NCBI GenBank assembly: GCA_002189035.1
Contig: CM007990.1
Span: 3,534,001-3,598,000 of the forward strand
DNA: 64,000 bases
Direction: 5' to 3'
Origin: Utricularia gibba
Lineage: Eukaryota; Streptophyta; Magnoliopsida; Lamiales; Lentibulariaceae
The position numbers and the translations under genes are program-made. The notes beneath the pieces were generated by a model that did no database searches, was not told where the DNA came from, and was given only the letters and a program-made list of their open reading frames with translations. Below are positions 35,878 through 47,544 of the stretch, piece after piece; position 1 is the stretch's first letter; every line of letters starts with the position of its first letter.

Positions 35878-37409
35878 CAATTTGTGTGCATAACCGGTTG
35901 TCAAAACGCCAAAGCATTAATCCACCGGGGAGAGCCTGGCCCTGCAAAATCAGATGATGATGAACAAGCAACTTTTTGAGAATGAAGCATCATCCCGTAA
36001 AAAAAACCATGATTAGCTGCAAAACCCACTATCAGCTGACCCCCAATCTCATCCCAAGGAGACGTGCAACCCTCATTGTTGAATGTTGCAACAAATTTAT
36101 CCCATTTCCAACACAGACACACCAGTGCAAATGCAATCAAGGCTTAAAGAAACTAAGATAGAAATATGCACATCGCAAACCACTGCAATGAAGACACATA
36201 TAAGTGAAATCCAGAAAAATTGCAGCAAAGAACGACACAAAACATTACCCGACCGGCAGAAAATTGCGATTGTGTTTTGTCTCTTCACTCTCCACATCGA
36301 CGCGGAAAAATACGACCCCAGCGTTGAGGACCTGGCGTTGGCCAGCGGCATCCGGCGACCGCACTCCGAATCCGATCAGCCGAGAAGAACTTGGGAAGGA
36401 TAAAGTTAAAAATTATAGTGTGTGTTTAATTGGTAAAAGTGTACTTAAAACACCCCCAAATCATGGTTTCTTTTTTAAATGGTCACACTTCATAAGCATC
36501 TTAAACATTATTGAAACAGGTATAAGGATATTTCAAAAGCAATTGGAGCGCTTCAAAATTTTTGTTTTTTTTTTCAATCATTTTTTTAAAAATAAAGTAT
36601 TTTTTAGCCTATAGTAAGAGTTGTGAGGGCAAATTGAAATTATAATAAAAGAGAAATTATTCAATTAAATCATTTTTACTAAACATAATTTAATTAAAAA
36701 ATTTATAATTTTTCAAATAATTTGTTCCAAAAAAAGCATTTTTTTGAAACAATTTTAATGAATTGATGTTTTGTTCTATTTCTGAAGATTCATTTTTTGA
36801 GAAATATTTCTAAAAAAAAGTTTTAAGATTTTTGTTATTCTTTTGGAAGAGAAATAAATAATATTTAATCACAAAGTTGATTGTAATCTTTTTCTAACAA
36901 TTCGTAGTAAAGAATAAATCGAATCTATTTAAGGTTTGTTTCATAATTTTGAATATATTCTTCAAATTATATAAAATAGAATCAATTTTAAAATTATGTA
37001 ATTAAAATTAATTTGAAATTATAAAACGATTTTATAGAATTTAATAAAATAAAAAATATTTGAAAAATGTTTTATATGAATATTTTTTAGAATAAATAAA
37101 AATTAAATATTATAATTTTTGTAAATTTTTTATTTATTTTCTGAAAAAAATTAAGAAATTTATTAATTTATAAAGTAAATTACAAAATATGATTTTACTA
37201 TAAAATAATTAAAGACTATAGCCGAAAATTAAAAAGAATTCCCTCAAATAATTAATAAAATAGAACAAGTCATTAATGAATAGTCCACGCCATTGCCGTG
37301 AACAATTCGGAAAATGGGAACGATGCAGCATGAAAAGTATCACCTTTCTATTGTTGCAATATAATAATAACCATTAACCAATGAGGTCTTCCAGTTCCAT
37401 TTAAAGCAC
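35878..37409. promoter_or_regulatory. Divergent intergenic region between PPR and M16 peptidase genes
   Basis: About 1.5 kb separates the two start codons, which face away from each other. 35880-36400 is of mixed composition and probably the PPR leader and promoter. 36420-37300 is extremely AT-rich. CCAAT occurs at 37378-37382. Overlapping frames at 36083-36614 have no homology that I recognise. Confidence 0.45.
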
Positions 37410-37417
37410 CTATATAG
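37410..37417 (+). promoter_or_regulatory. TATA box of the M16 peptidase gene
   Basis: CTATATAG lies about 50 bases before the ATG at 37466, with CCAAT some 30 bases further upstream. The spacing predicts transcription start near 37440 and a very short leader. Confidence 0.5.
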
Positions 37418-37465
37418 AATCGAAGTCGAGAAACCTGCGTCATCTCCCTGGCCTCCAGAAACAAT

Positions 37466-40400
37466 ATGCGCCAGTTCTTGGCAGAAGCAATGACGCCGTC
37501 GGAGGTGGAGAGTGAGATAATTAAGCCACGGAATGATCAGAGAAGCTATCGGAGAATTATTTTGCCGAATAAACTCGAAGCCCTTCTCATCAGTGATCCG
37601 GAAACTGACAAGGTTTGAAAGTCAAAAACGGTTTTTTTTTTTGTCTTCTTTAACTGCTTTTGGTTAATTAGAGGTGTTTCTGTTGCAGTGCGCTGCTTCG
37701 ATGGATGTTCGTGTTGGGTCTTTTAGTGACCCGGAAGGACTTGAGGGACTGGCGCACTTTCTTGGTGAGAGTTTCATTTATTGGTTTTTTTTTTTTTTCA
37801 TTTCAGCTTAATGGGTAATCAGTGATTGGGTTCCGTATCCGGTGTTAACATTGCGAAGTATTTGGTGATAAAAGTGCGGCTAGTGAGTGTGCTGTTATGT
37901 TTGAGGCGTTTTGAAGTTCCATAGAATCTTGCCATATACGATAAATGAAATTCCGTGTTTCGGTTAAAAAAGATCGTTGAAAAAGATTGTTCTCTTAACG
38001 TCATTAAGTTAAATGTGTGATTGGATTTCAGAGCATATGCTTTTCTATGCAAGTGAAAAATACCCATTGGAGGACAGTTACTCAAAGTACATCACTGAGG
38101 TACTTTGACTGAGTGGTACCTTACTCTTCGTCTTTCTGCTCCTCCTTTTTAACCTACATTATCTATATTTTTACTACGGCTGACGGAGCCAAGGTCTTCT
38201 AATTTGGATGAACGGTTAATGATCTCTCCTCATGTAAATCATATATTTTGTTTAGCATGGAGGCGCTACTAATGCCTTTACAGCTTCTGAGCACACCAAC
38301 TACCACTTTGATATCAACCCAGATTGTTTTGAAGAAGCTTTGGACAGGTGTGGCTTATATTTACTATTTTTGAACAATATTGTAAGAGATTTGCCATGTA
38401 TGGAATTCTTAATGCTGCATGATGTTCAGATTTTCTCAGTTTTTCATAAAGCCCTTGATGTCAGCTGATGCTACGATGAGGGAAATAAAGGCAGTAGATT
38501 CCGGTTGGTAACTGATGTATCATATTGTCTGTCCACTTCATTTCTTCTTGATCTAATTTTAATTATCCCTTTTGCTTCGGTTTCTTGTTTACAGAAAATC
38601 AAAAGAATTTACTTTCAGATAGTTGGAGAATGCATCAGGTCTATTCTTCATTGCACTAGTGTTATAGACCCTCGAAGCCATTTAGTACTTCTTGGAGTTC
38701 ATGATACAACATAAATTTGATTTATAGCTTTTGTAAAACATTACTCATTGTAGTCAAAAAATGAAGCCTCATAACATTTTATGTGTCTCTGCTATTTTCT
38801 TGATTCTTGCCTGGAAACCTTAATCTGGTTTCATAGCATTTAGTAAATATTAACATGATAAAGGAGATTAATTCAAGCTGTTGTGTTTATTCATGCAGCT
38901 GGAGAAACATTTCAGTGATAAAAATCATCCATACCACAAGTTTGGCACAGGTTCACTGCACCACATATAGCCTGAGAGCTATGGCTGTTGCATATATATA
39001 TAACCTTTCAATTTCATTTTATATAAATCAATCCAGCTTTCTTTTTCATATCCAGAATATGTGTCTTTCAGTTTCATTCTGTGCCTTATTTTTATTCATT
39101 CATTACAAATATTGTACAAGCAATGTGACTTCGGCTTTTTTCCCTGTAATGTTAACCGTATTTCAACTAGGGAATTCAAACACTTTGGATGTCATTCCAA
39201 AAGAAAAAGGTCTTGATACAAGACACGAGCTTCTACAGTTCTACAGCAAGAACTATTCGGCCAATCTCATGCATCTTGTGGTGTACGGTAAAGGTAATAT
39301 GTGTGACTGTTTCAACTCGTTTTAATTTTTATAAACATCTCAAGTTGGATTTCTCTTCAGGAAATCTTGATGAGATTGAAAACCTGGTGAACCGTACGTT
39401 CCAAGATATTCAAAATAAAGACAGAACTTGCATGCAGTTCTTGGGTCAACCTTGTGACTTAAGTAGCCTTCAGGTATGAACCTAGAATTTATTTGCTTTT
39501 TCATCTTGATGCAGACTACATATGCTCATCTAAACGGATGACATTGGGGTGGAACTTTGAATTTCTACTCGCTTCATTCTAATGTATTTGAATCTGAAAT
39601 TTTTAATGGTTTTATCTTTTTTTTTAATCGCATCTTGAGGGACCTCAAATACCTTCCAAATTTTGTTTTTTTTTTTTAAATTTTTCATTTGTTGAATCAG
39701 ATTCTTGTAAAAGCTGTTCCAATTAAACAAGGCCACAAGTTGCGATTTGCATGGCCTGTAACACCTGAAATTCGCCACTACAAGGAAGGCAATTATAGAT
39801 ACATCGGTCATTTAATTGGCCATGAAGGAAAAGGATCGTTGTTCTATGTACTGAAAAAGTTAGGTGGGTGAACAATTTTTCGTTTTGTAATCTGTTTTCA
39901 GTGCCCTGTGATGTTTTCCTATTTTTTTTTTCGTTTGGATACGCTTTATTATAAATGAAGGTTTGATTAGGTATAATTTGTGTTATTAATCAAAGTACCA
40001 TTATTTGTTGTTAGTGTGTTGCCAGTTAAGTTTCTGGAATCATCGTTCTGCAATATTGCTGTTGTTTACTTTCTTTTTGGTTTCACCTCAAGCACGTGGA
40101 AGAACCTCCTAACACATCATTGTACTTGGTTTCTATGCTGAAATGTAGTTTTAGGAGAATGTTGCGTGTGCAGGTTGGGCAACTGGTTTATCAGCTGGTG
40201 AATCAGAATGGAGTTATGAGTTCTCCTTTTTCAAAGTTGTAATTGACCTTACAGATTCTGGCAATGGTAAGTGGAGAATGACGGTTGAAGACCTTTTTGG
40301 AATCTCCTTTGCTTCATGTATGGATTTACTCGCATTCACTATTGATTTTGTTTCCGTGATCATTCCAGATCACTTCCATGAAATCGTGGCATTGCTATTC

Positions 40401-43400
40401 AAATATATCCGCCTTCTTCAGCAGTCAGGTGCCTGTCAATGGATATTTGATGAGGTGAAACTCCAACATAGAATGGATGGGCATATGATATTTTCTTAGA
40501 GAATGCATTGAAGTGTACTTTTTTTTTCTTGGTCCATAAAACATGTTTTTTTAAAATTTTTCATGTGCTTTTCTTGATCCTCGGTAAAATGAGAATACTA
40601 TTAATTTACCATTTTTTGGTGCATAGACTACATTTGAACCAATCATCACCAACGTCACATTTTTTGATGTATCCAAGTCATTGTGGCAGAAGCTTATGTT
40701 CAATCCTGATTTTCTTAGAAAAAAATATGATAATTTGTTTAACCTTTTATATCACTTATTGAAACTTTTCATTTCATTCGTGAAGCTTTCAGCAATTTGC
40801 CAGACATCATTCCATTATCAAGACAAAATACGTCCTATTGACTATGTAACCTATCTTGCACTTAATATGCAGGTATAAGTTCTCTCCACCTATAGCTACA
40901 ATTAGGCAATTAATTTGATGAATTTGTTTAATTAGTGCCGCTGATCACTTGAGAATTTTTTTATTAGAATGATGAAGTGTAGATAATTAATATAGTTGTA
41001 TGTTGCCTTTTTTGTCCTATTTACTATTCTAGTTTTATCCTCCAAAAGATTGGCTTGTTGGGTCGTCACTGCCTTCGGAGTTCAATTCTGGAAATATAGA
41101 ATCTGCAATGAAAGAACTCAGCCTGGAAAATCTCAGGTGAATTGCATTGATTCATGGTTATTCTTTTTTTCCTTTATTGTGTGGGTGGGTGGGGGTGGAA
41201 GACCTCACTTCTGCTGTTTGGTCTACGATAGGCAATCTCCACAGCAGTTGAACCATGGAAAATGATTTTGATCATGTGGCAATTACGTGAGATCATTGCA
41301 TAAAACTTATCGAAGAATTTTCCTTATAAAAGTAGTTTAGATTATAGAAGAACACCAGCATTAAGCATGCTCAAGTTGGAGTAATTTTGGATAGGTGATC
41401 TCCCAGGGAAGTTTGCAAGTGTAAGTAAAATCATGAGGACAGAACTAAAGTTTATGAGATAACTAGTAGTGTTATCCTCCTTTTTTGTTTATGTTCAGGT
41501 ATGCTGCTAGGTACATAGCAGTAGTACTTGATCTCTGGCAAAGGTTTATAAAGTTCACAAAAACAGAGATAGGTTTACCCTATTTCTTTTGAAAATGCTC
41601 AGCTTCATATTTTTCTCATATTCATATGGCAGAATATTTTGGGAGTCGACAAAATTTGAAGGTCTAACAAATTTGACAGAACCTTGGTATGGAACAGAAT
41701 TCTGTGTTGAGAGACTAGATGCATCCGAAATTGAGGTAGGTCTCTTGATTTGTTTGTCTTCCAGATTTCAACTCTCCTTTCAAAAATTTTGTACTGTTGT
41801 GATTGAGATGTTCGGATTTTCTTTTTTTTTCTTCTTTTCTAGGAATGGATAAAGAACGCTCCTAATGAAGTCATGCATCTTCCAATCCCTAATGTGTTCA
41901 TCCCAACTGACCTTGCACTCAAGTCTGGTCCTCAGCAAGTAATCTCAACATTACTACATGACTATTACGTCCTCTTTTGTTGATTCTGTACATGAATCCT
42001 TGATTTATGTCCTTCTCAACAGATGAATTTGCCGTTTTTATTGCTGAAATCACAATATTCAAGATTGTGGTACAAACCGGATACAGCATTCTCCACCCCC
42101 AAGGCATATGTTAAGATAGATTTCAACTGTCCACATTCAGGAACCTCTCCAGAGTCAGAAATCCTAACTGAAATCTTTACTCGATTGTTGATGGATTACT
42201 TAAACGAGCATGGTAAGTTTTTTTTATGTTGGGATATTTTCATTTTATGCGTATGTTTTCCTTTGTTTTTTTTTTGGAACTGAATGTAAGGTGATTTTAT
42301 GCTGGCATAATCCAGCATATTATGCACAGGTTGCTGGTCTTCATTATGCAGTTAGAAATACTGACTTTGGTTTTCAGGTACTTTCTGCTAATATGTTTTG
42401 AATCTCACTTCTGGGAACCTTCATTTTCATGTAATTCTAATACTGAAGGTAGCCATTGCCTCAGTAGTTAGTTTAACTCGTTAAATATTTTGGCCTGTAT
42501 CTCACTATATACTTTTGGTTGACCAAATAAGTTAATGATACAAAATTCATTTCCACCTCACTCCAAGTGTTCTATGTGGCTCGTCTACTGTTTCCTTCGG
42601 CAATATGCACTTCAGATGCTTTCATGTTATTATGATATTTTCTTAAATTTGTGGTTTTTATGGCTTTTTCTTATAAGATTACTGTCGTGGGATATAGCCA
42701 CAAGCTGAAGACCTTATTGGATACTGTCATTAAATCTATTGCGGATTTTGAAGTCAAACCTGAAAGATTTTCTGTCATTAAGGTAAAAATTAATGCTTTT
42801 CAAGTCATTGCATCCTGTGGGGATAAGCTCACAAGAGTAGTTTGCCTCCACAGGAACAAGTTATGAAAGAATTGCAGAATTTTAAGGTCCAGCAGCCTTA
42901 TCAACAAGCAATGTATTACTGTTCATTGATACTGCACGACCTTGTATGGCCATGGAGTGATGAACTTGATGTTCTTCCGAGTCTTGAACCAGAAAACTTG
43001 AGTAGATTTTATCCTTTGATGTTATCAAGGATCTTCCTAGAGTGCTACATAGCAGGTTTTATTATCAACCAAGCATTGCTTTTTTTTAATTTATTGTGCA
43101 TTCATTCATCTGTTTGCTGCATCAAGATCAATTTACATGTTTTGAGTTGCTAATTTGTAGGGAATCTGAACACAAGTGAAGCGGAGTCTATCATCGTAAA
43201 CCTGGAAGGCATCTTCTTCAAGGGTTCAAAGCATATGTCTAAGGCTCTGTTTGCGTCGCAGTATATAACTAATAGAATCATCAAACTCGAGAGGGGAACG
43301 ACTTACATCTACAATGCTGAAGGGTTGAATCCAAGTGATGAAAACTCTGCCCTTGTTCGTTACCTTCAGGTAATGGCGCCTGCAAAAATATATCGGGATA

Positions 43401-44964
43401 TGTGCCATTTAAAACCCCACGCTTTATAACTATAGAGTTCCTTGAAATATCAGAAAAACAGGCAAAAAACGAGTTGCACAAACACTCATGATTTGTGCAG
43501 TAAGATTGCATGTGCCTCGATAAGAACATGTTGGGCTTTATGAATAGGCTCTATTCTATGCTGTTACTCTGTTTAATATTTATTGTGTGTGATTCTCCAT
43601 CTGTTACCTTCTGAAAACTTTTTATGTAATAACCCAAATAGTCTGCTTTTTTCTGGCCTCATAAGTGTTCCGTCGATATTCCTTGCAGTTTGGTTTAAGG
43701 AGAAATGACTTTGTTTTTTTGTTATCCAGTCAGCATTCTTTGAAATATATTAGCTTTTGTACCATATAAAGTGATACCTCATGGAACGTTCTCGCAAACG
43801 AATATATTTGAAGAGACTCTTTCCATGGATGGATTTGTTTGTGAAAACCTGTGTCAGAATATATTCCTGGTATGTTGTACATGACTTTCTGCCCTCCTTT
43901 GAGCGGTCTATGTTTGTGCAGGTACATGAAGACGATTTCAACTTTAACGTCAAACTTCAACTCTTCGCTCTCATAGCAAAGCAACCAGCTTTTCATCAGC
44001 TTAGATCCGTTGAGCAACTTGGTTACATTGCTGTACTTATGCAAAGGTATCATGATTTCATTTGGACTTTTTCAGCTCCTTGTTCGATATGTGTCCTCTT
44101 CTTCTTCTTCTCCTTTTTTTTTTTGGTCTGAGAAATGATACACTGTAGGAGTGATTCTGGTGTTCATGGTGTACAATTCATTGTTCAGTCAAGCGTCAAG
44201 GTACAAAGTCCATCATTGTTCAAAGTTGTTGAGTTTTGTGATTATGCATTTCAGTGACAGAGATCAACGATCTCTGTGCTACTTATTCATCAGGGTCCAG
44301 GGCATATCGATCAAAGAGTGGAATCATTTCTCAAGATGTTTGAGACTAAGCTCTATGAAATGTCTAGTCATGAATTCGAGGCAAGATAAGCATATGCATA
44401 CCTCTCAGTCTTCCATAGACCCCGACCCTATTAAGACCAATGTCTTGTGGCAATGGCTCTATGCTGACCTTCACCTGTGCATGAACAGAGCAATGTCAAT
44501 GCACTCATCAAAATGAAGCTTGAAAAGCACAAAAACTTACGAGAGGAGTCAGGTTTCTACTGGAGAGAGATCGACGATGGCACCTATAAATTCGACCGAA
44601 GAGAACGTGAGGTATGGATGTATGATGTGTGAGTTAGACATATGTTATGGAAAGCTTTTTGGGTATAGTTTTTCCAGGATTGATCAGAGTGTTGGGCACT
44701 GTTAACTTGCAGGTTGAAGTGCTGAAGCAGGTATCCCAAAAGGAATTGATAGATTTCTTTGAGGAGTACATAAAAGTTGGTTCACCCGGTAGGAAGGCAC
44801 TCAGTATTCGTGTCTACGCGAAGAACCATTCTTCGGATATGGCACAGCCGAGTGAAGGGAACAAGGAGAGCAATGTGGTGCAGATTGAAGATATCTTTAG
44901 TTTCAGAAAATCTATGCCTCTTTATGGCTCGTTCAAAGGCACCTTCGGGCTCCTGAAGCTGTGA
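37466..44964 (+). CDS. PXM16: Insulin-degrading-enzyme-like peptidase, peroxisomal (M16A)
   Basis: Exons: 37466-37612, 37689-37764, 38032-38099, 38256-38347, 38430-38503, 38595-38638, 38899-38950, 39171-39293, 39361-39473, 39701-39863, 40174-40266, 40369-40454, 40786-40872, 41033-41136, 41633-41735, 41843-41938, 42023-42212, 42316-42377, 42678-42782, 42854-43055, 43161-43369, 43922-44046, 44149-44200, 44294-44380, 44489-44611, 44713-44964. All phases join, giving 975 residues (Arabidopsis At2g41790: 970). The inverted zinc motif H72-F-L-E75-H76 spans the exon 2/3 junction; E153 in AVDSEN is the third ligand. LLMDYLNE, QAMYYCSLIL and FHQLR-VEQLGY mark the later M16 domains. Role from the family: zinc endopeptidase degrading peptides in peroxisomes. 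The C-terminus is LKL, where Arabidopsis has PKL. The intron after exon 24 is GC-AG. Confidence 0.95.
44381..44488 (+). other. GC-AG intron in the M16 peptidase gene
   Basis: Exon 24 ends at GAATTCGAG and the intron begins GCAAGATAAG; it ends ATGAACAG before AGCAATGTC. No usable GT lies nearby, the frame is kept exactly, and AG|GCAAG is the strong consensus for GC donors. Confidence 0.85.
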
Positions 44965-45829
44965 AACTAAAAGGAGACCAGGAACTCCATCAATTGTCTC
45001 TCTCTCGTCATTCGTTACTGGCATCTCACTGATGGGCTTCCAAGGAAAGATGATATCCTCCTAGACAGAGACAGACAGCAGGGAGAAGGAGGAGAAAAAT
45101 CCAGTAGCTTCAATGGCATTGTATTTGTTGTTTCTGCATAAACAAGAAATAAGAAGCGCAAACAGAATGTGTATTCTATTCAGTAGATTAATCTTATTTA
45201 AGGTAACCACTGCCTCCCATTTCTTGTCCATTTATTCATTTTCATCGCATTACTCTCATTTTATCAAATTTTCACTCATGATATCTTTTTGGATAGTGTT
45301 ATTTAATATGGAAACTATGCCTATTAATTGTAGTGTCCCAATATAACCGTCACGGCATATTCTTTGTCATTTTTTATTATATTAATCATTATGTTAACAT
45401 AATTGGTGAAAAATTAAAGAAAGTATATAAAAATGAAACAAATAGGATAAACCCACTATAAAAAAGCAGGATAATAAATTCTAATAGTCTTTAGGCATTT
45501 CAGCATTTGCCACATTGGATCTTGTGTTCAACCCAATCATAGTCAAGAATTAATGTTCTTTTTATGGAAGTGGCGAAAAATAAGGTATCGGCAACAATAA
45601 CTTGCATTTGGTGCTATTGTCAGCAAAAAGTACCCGGTATAGACATGAGATATTTATAGAGTGTGAGGGAAGAAGGGATGAGAAAAATTGCAATCCCTCA
45701 GTAGAAAATACCGGAGGATGATAAAAACACACAAACACATGGAGTGGGTCCAACGTACTTCCACCACTTCATGATGTCTATACTATTTTCCTTCAATTGA
45801 TTCAAAACAAAATTGCTTGATTGTGGCAA
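44965..45829. other. 3' flank of M16 gene and spacer
   Basis: The first ~200 bases are the likely 3' untranslated region. No frame of interest follows; 45113-45346 plus and 45562-45753 minus are low-complexity. No RNA gene was seen. Confidence 0.45.
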
Positions 45830-46500
45830 TGATTAGGTTACTATAATTGATGGTATGAGTGAATCCAATTCCTTAAAACTAAACTCTACTGATATTTATT
45901 GCAAAGGAATCAATATACTTTGGAAAAGCTAAGTACATCCAAGTCAAATACCATGCCATCAAAGATTATGTCAAGCACAAGATCATCAAACTAAAATACA
46001 TTGAAAGTGAAAATTATCATGTGACTTCCTGAACAAATCTCTTGGAAGACAAACATTTGAAAATTTTAGGATACATTTAGGATTGATTAAGGAAGATAAA
46101 TATAAGAGTCTTATTAAGCTAGTCAATCGGGGAGTATTGGGAAGAATCGTCGGGATGGATATTCAAAGCTGCGAGGAAGAAGATGAATTGAAAGAAGTAC
46201 AGTTGTAAACGAAGATTGTACAAGAATGAAGATTGTGCCTTCATTTGATAGCAAATTAGACTGGTTAATTTATCCATATAGGCTATTATTTTTTGGTTGT
46301 ATTTTTGGCTTGTTTTTTGGTTCATGTAAAAGACCAATTATTAGGTATTTAAATATGGATGTTGTAGAGCTATAACTCATCATGTTTGATTCTTCAATTT
46401 GTAATGAAAGAAGTTTATTCTAAAGAGAAAATCTTCTTAAATTCCTCCTATTTTTTATATAAGTGTGTGTTAGTGTTAGATTCATATCTTGCATAATATT
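45830..46500 (+). mobile_element. Copia 3' end fragment with LTR remnant
   Basis: Plus-strand translation across stops shows the copia RNase H tail. KYIQVKYHAIKDYV (normally KHI-I-YHF-R--V) is followed by IKLKYIESE, then a VTDFLTKSL-like piece and LGLIKED. From about 46130 the sequence changes to LTR-like DNA with TATTTAAATATGG (46346-46358) and the CATCATGTTTGATTC region. No second LTR or gag was found, so only the end of an element is left between the M16 and villin genes. It is a different subfamily from elements 1 and 2. Confidence 0.65.
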
Positions 46501-46639
46501 TTTAGAAGAGCTTCAGTCTTGAAATTGCGGTGGCTTTAGCACCCACAAATCACAATTTCACATAAACAAATAAATAAGAAAATCTCTCCTCAATTTAAAT
46601 CCACACGCTTTTAGCCTTTTCTTTTAATAAAGAAATAAC

Positions 46640-46764
46640 TCAATACTCGTTTGATTTGTTTTCCTTTGGCGGACGTGCATGCTCTCATTCCCGGCCCCTC
46701 GTGAATCCTCTTTCCTATTTTTGCCTTTCGTTGATTTCTTCTTTTCTGAAGAATATGGAGCGCC
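46640..46764 (+). other. Probable 5' untranslated exon of the villin gene
   Basis: A less AT-rich, pyrimidine-rich stretch (CCCGGCCCCTCGTGAATCC) ends at GAGCGCCAG|GTTTG, a good donor. The coding exon at 47545 is preceded by a TAG acceptor (about 47480). A leader intron is usual in plant villin genes. Confidence 0.45.
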
Positions 46765-47544
46765 AGGTTTGTTTCATCTGTAGATTGGTTCAGCTATGAT
46801 GTCTCATTGTCAATCCATTTACTCGTTTTCCATTCTGGTTTCATGTTTATACGTGATATGATAATGCTTCCCTGATCTGGGGACTTTCCATCTTAGGTCA
46901 GGTTTGTTTGATTTATGATAATTTTGAGTGTTTGGTTTGCAACACGGGATGCCACCTTTTTCATGATCCCATAAACAATCAGGCTTTTTCATGCGTCATC
47001 TGTAGTCATTTCAGTTTTGGTCGGTAAAGGATTTGAGTAACTTGAACTCCTATCGCATTTAATCGCATAATGACCATGTCATTGGTGTCTCCCACGTTTG
47101 TATATTCTTTATGGGTTTGTACATTCTTGTGAAATAATGTGTATGTGGAGCTTTAACTTCGATGGTGGAAATGGAGACCTTCTTAGGTGGAATTGTTCGT
47201 TCTTTTACAGCTTTGTTGTTCTTAGATTTTTCGCCTCGATTTAAAGATTCTTAGGAAATCGTCTGATGCATATATCTTTCTTTCGTCAGTACTTTGCGAG
47301 TTAGATACTCTACCATGCAGATATCTTAGTTTTTCTGCCTCCTTTTTGTTATGGCTGAAACTAACGTTAAAGTTGTTTCACCAGCCATCACTTTGAAATG
47401 TTAGAACATTTTTTTCCTTTTATTGTTTTGATGATTTTCTAACTCTAGGTTGCCTCCTTTTCCAGTAGTTGTCTGTAGCTAGTTTGCTTTGGTTAGCACA
47501 ATTGTTGAGCTCTGTGACTTCTTGTGAGTGAGAAGCCTCCCGCT

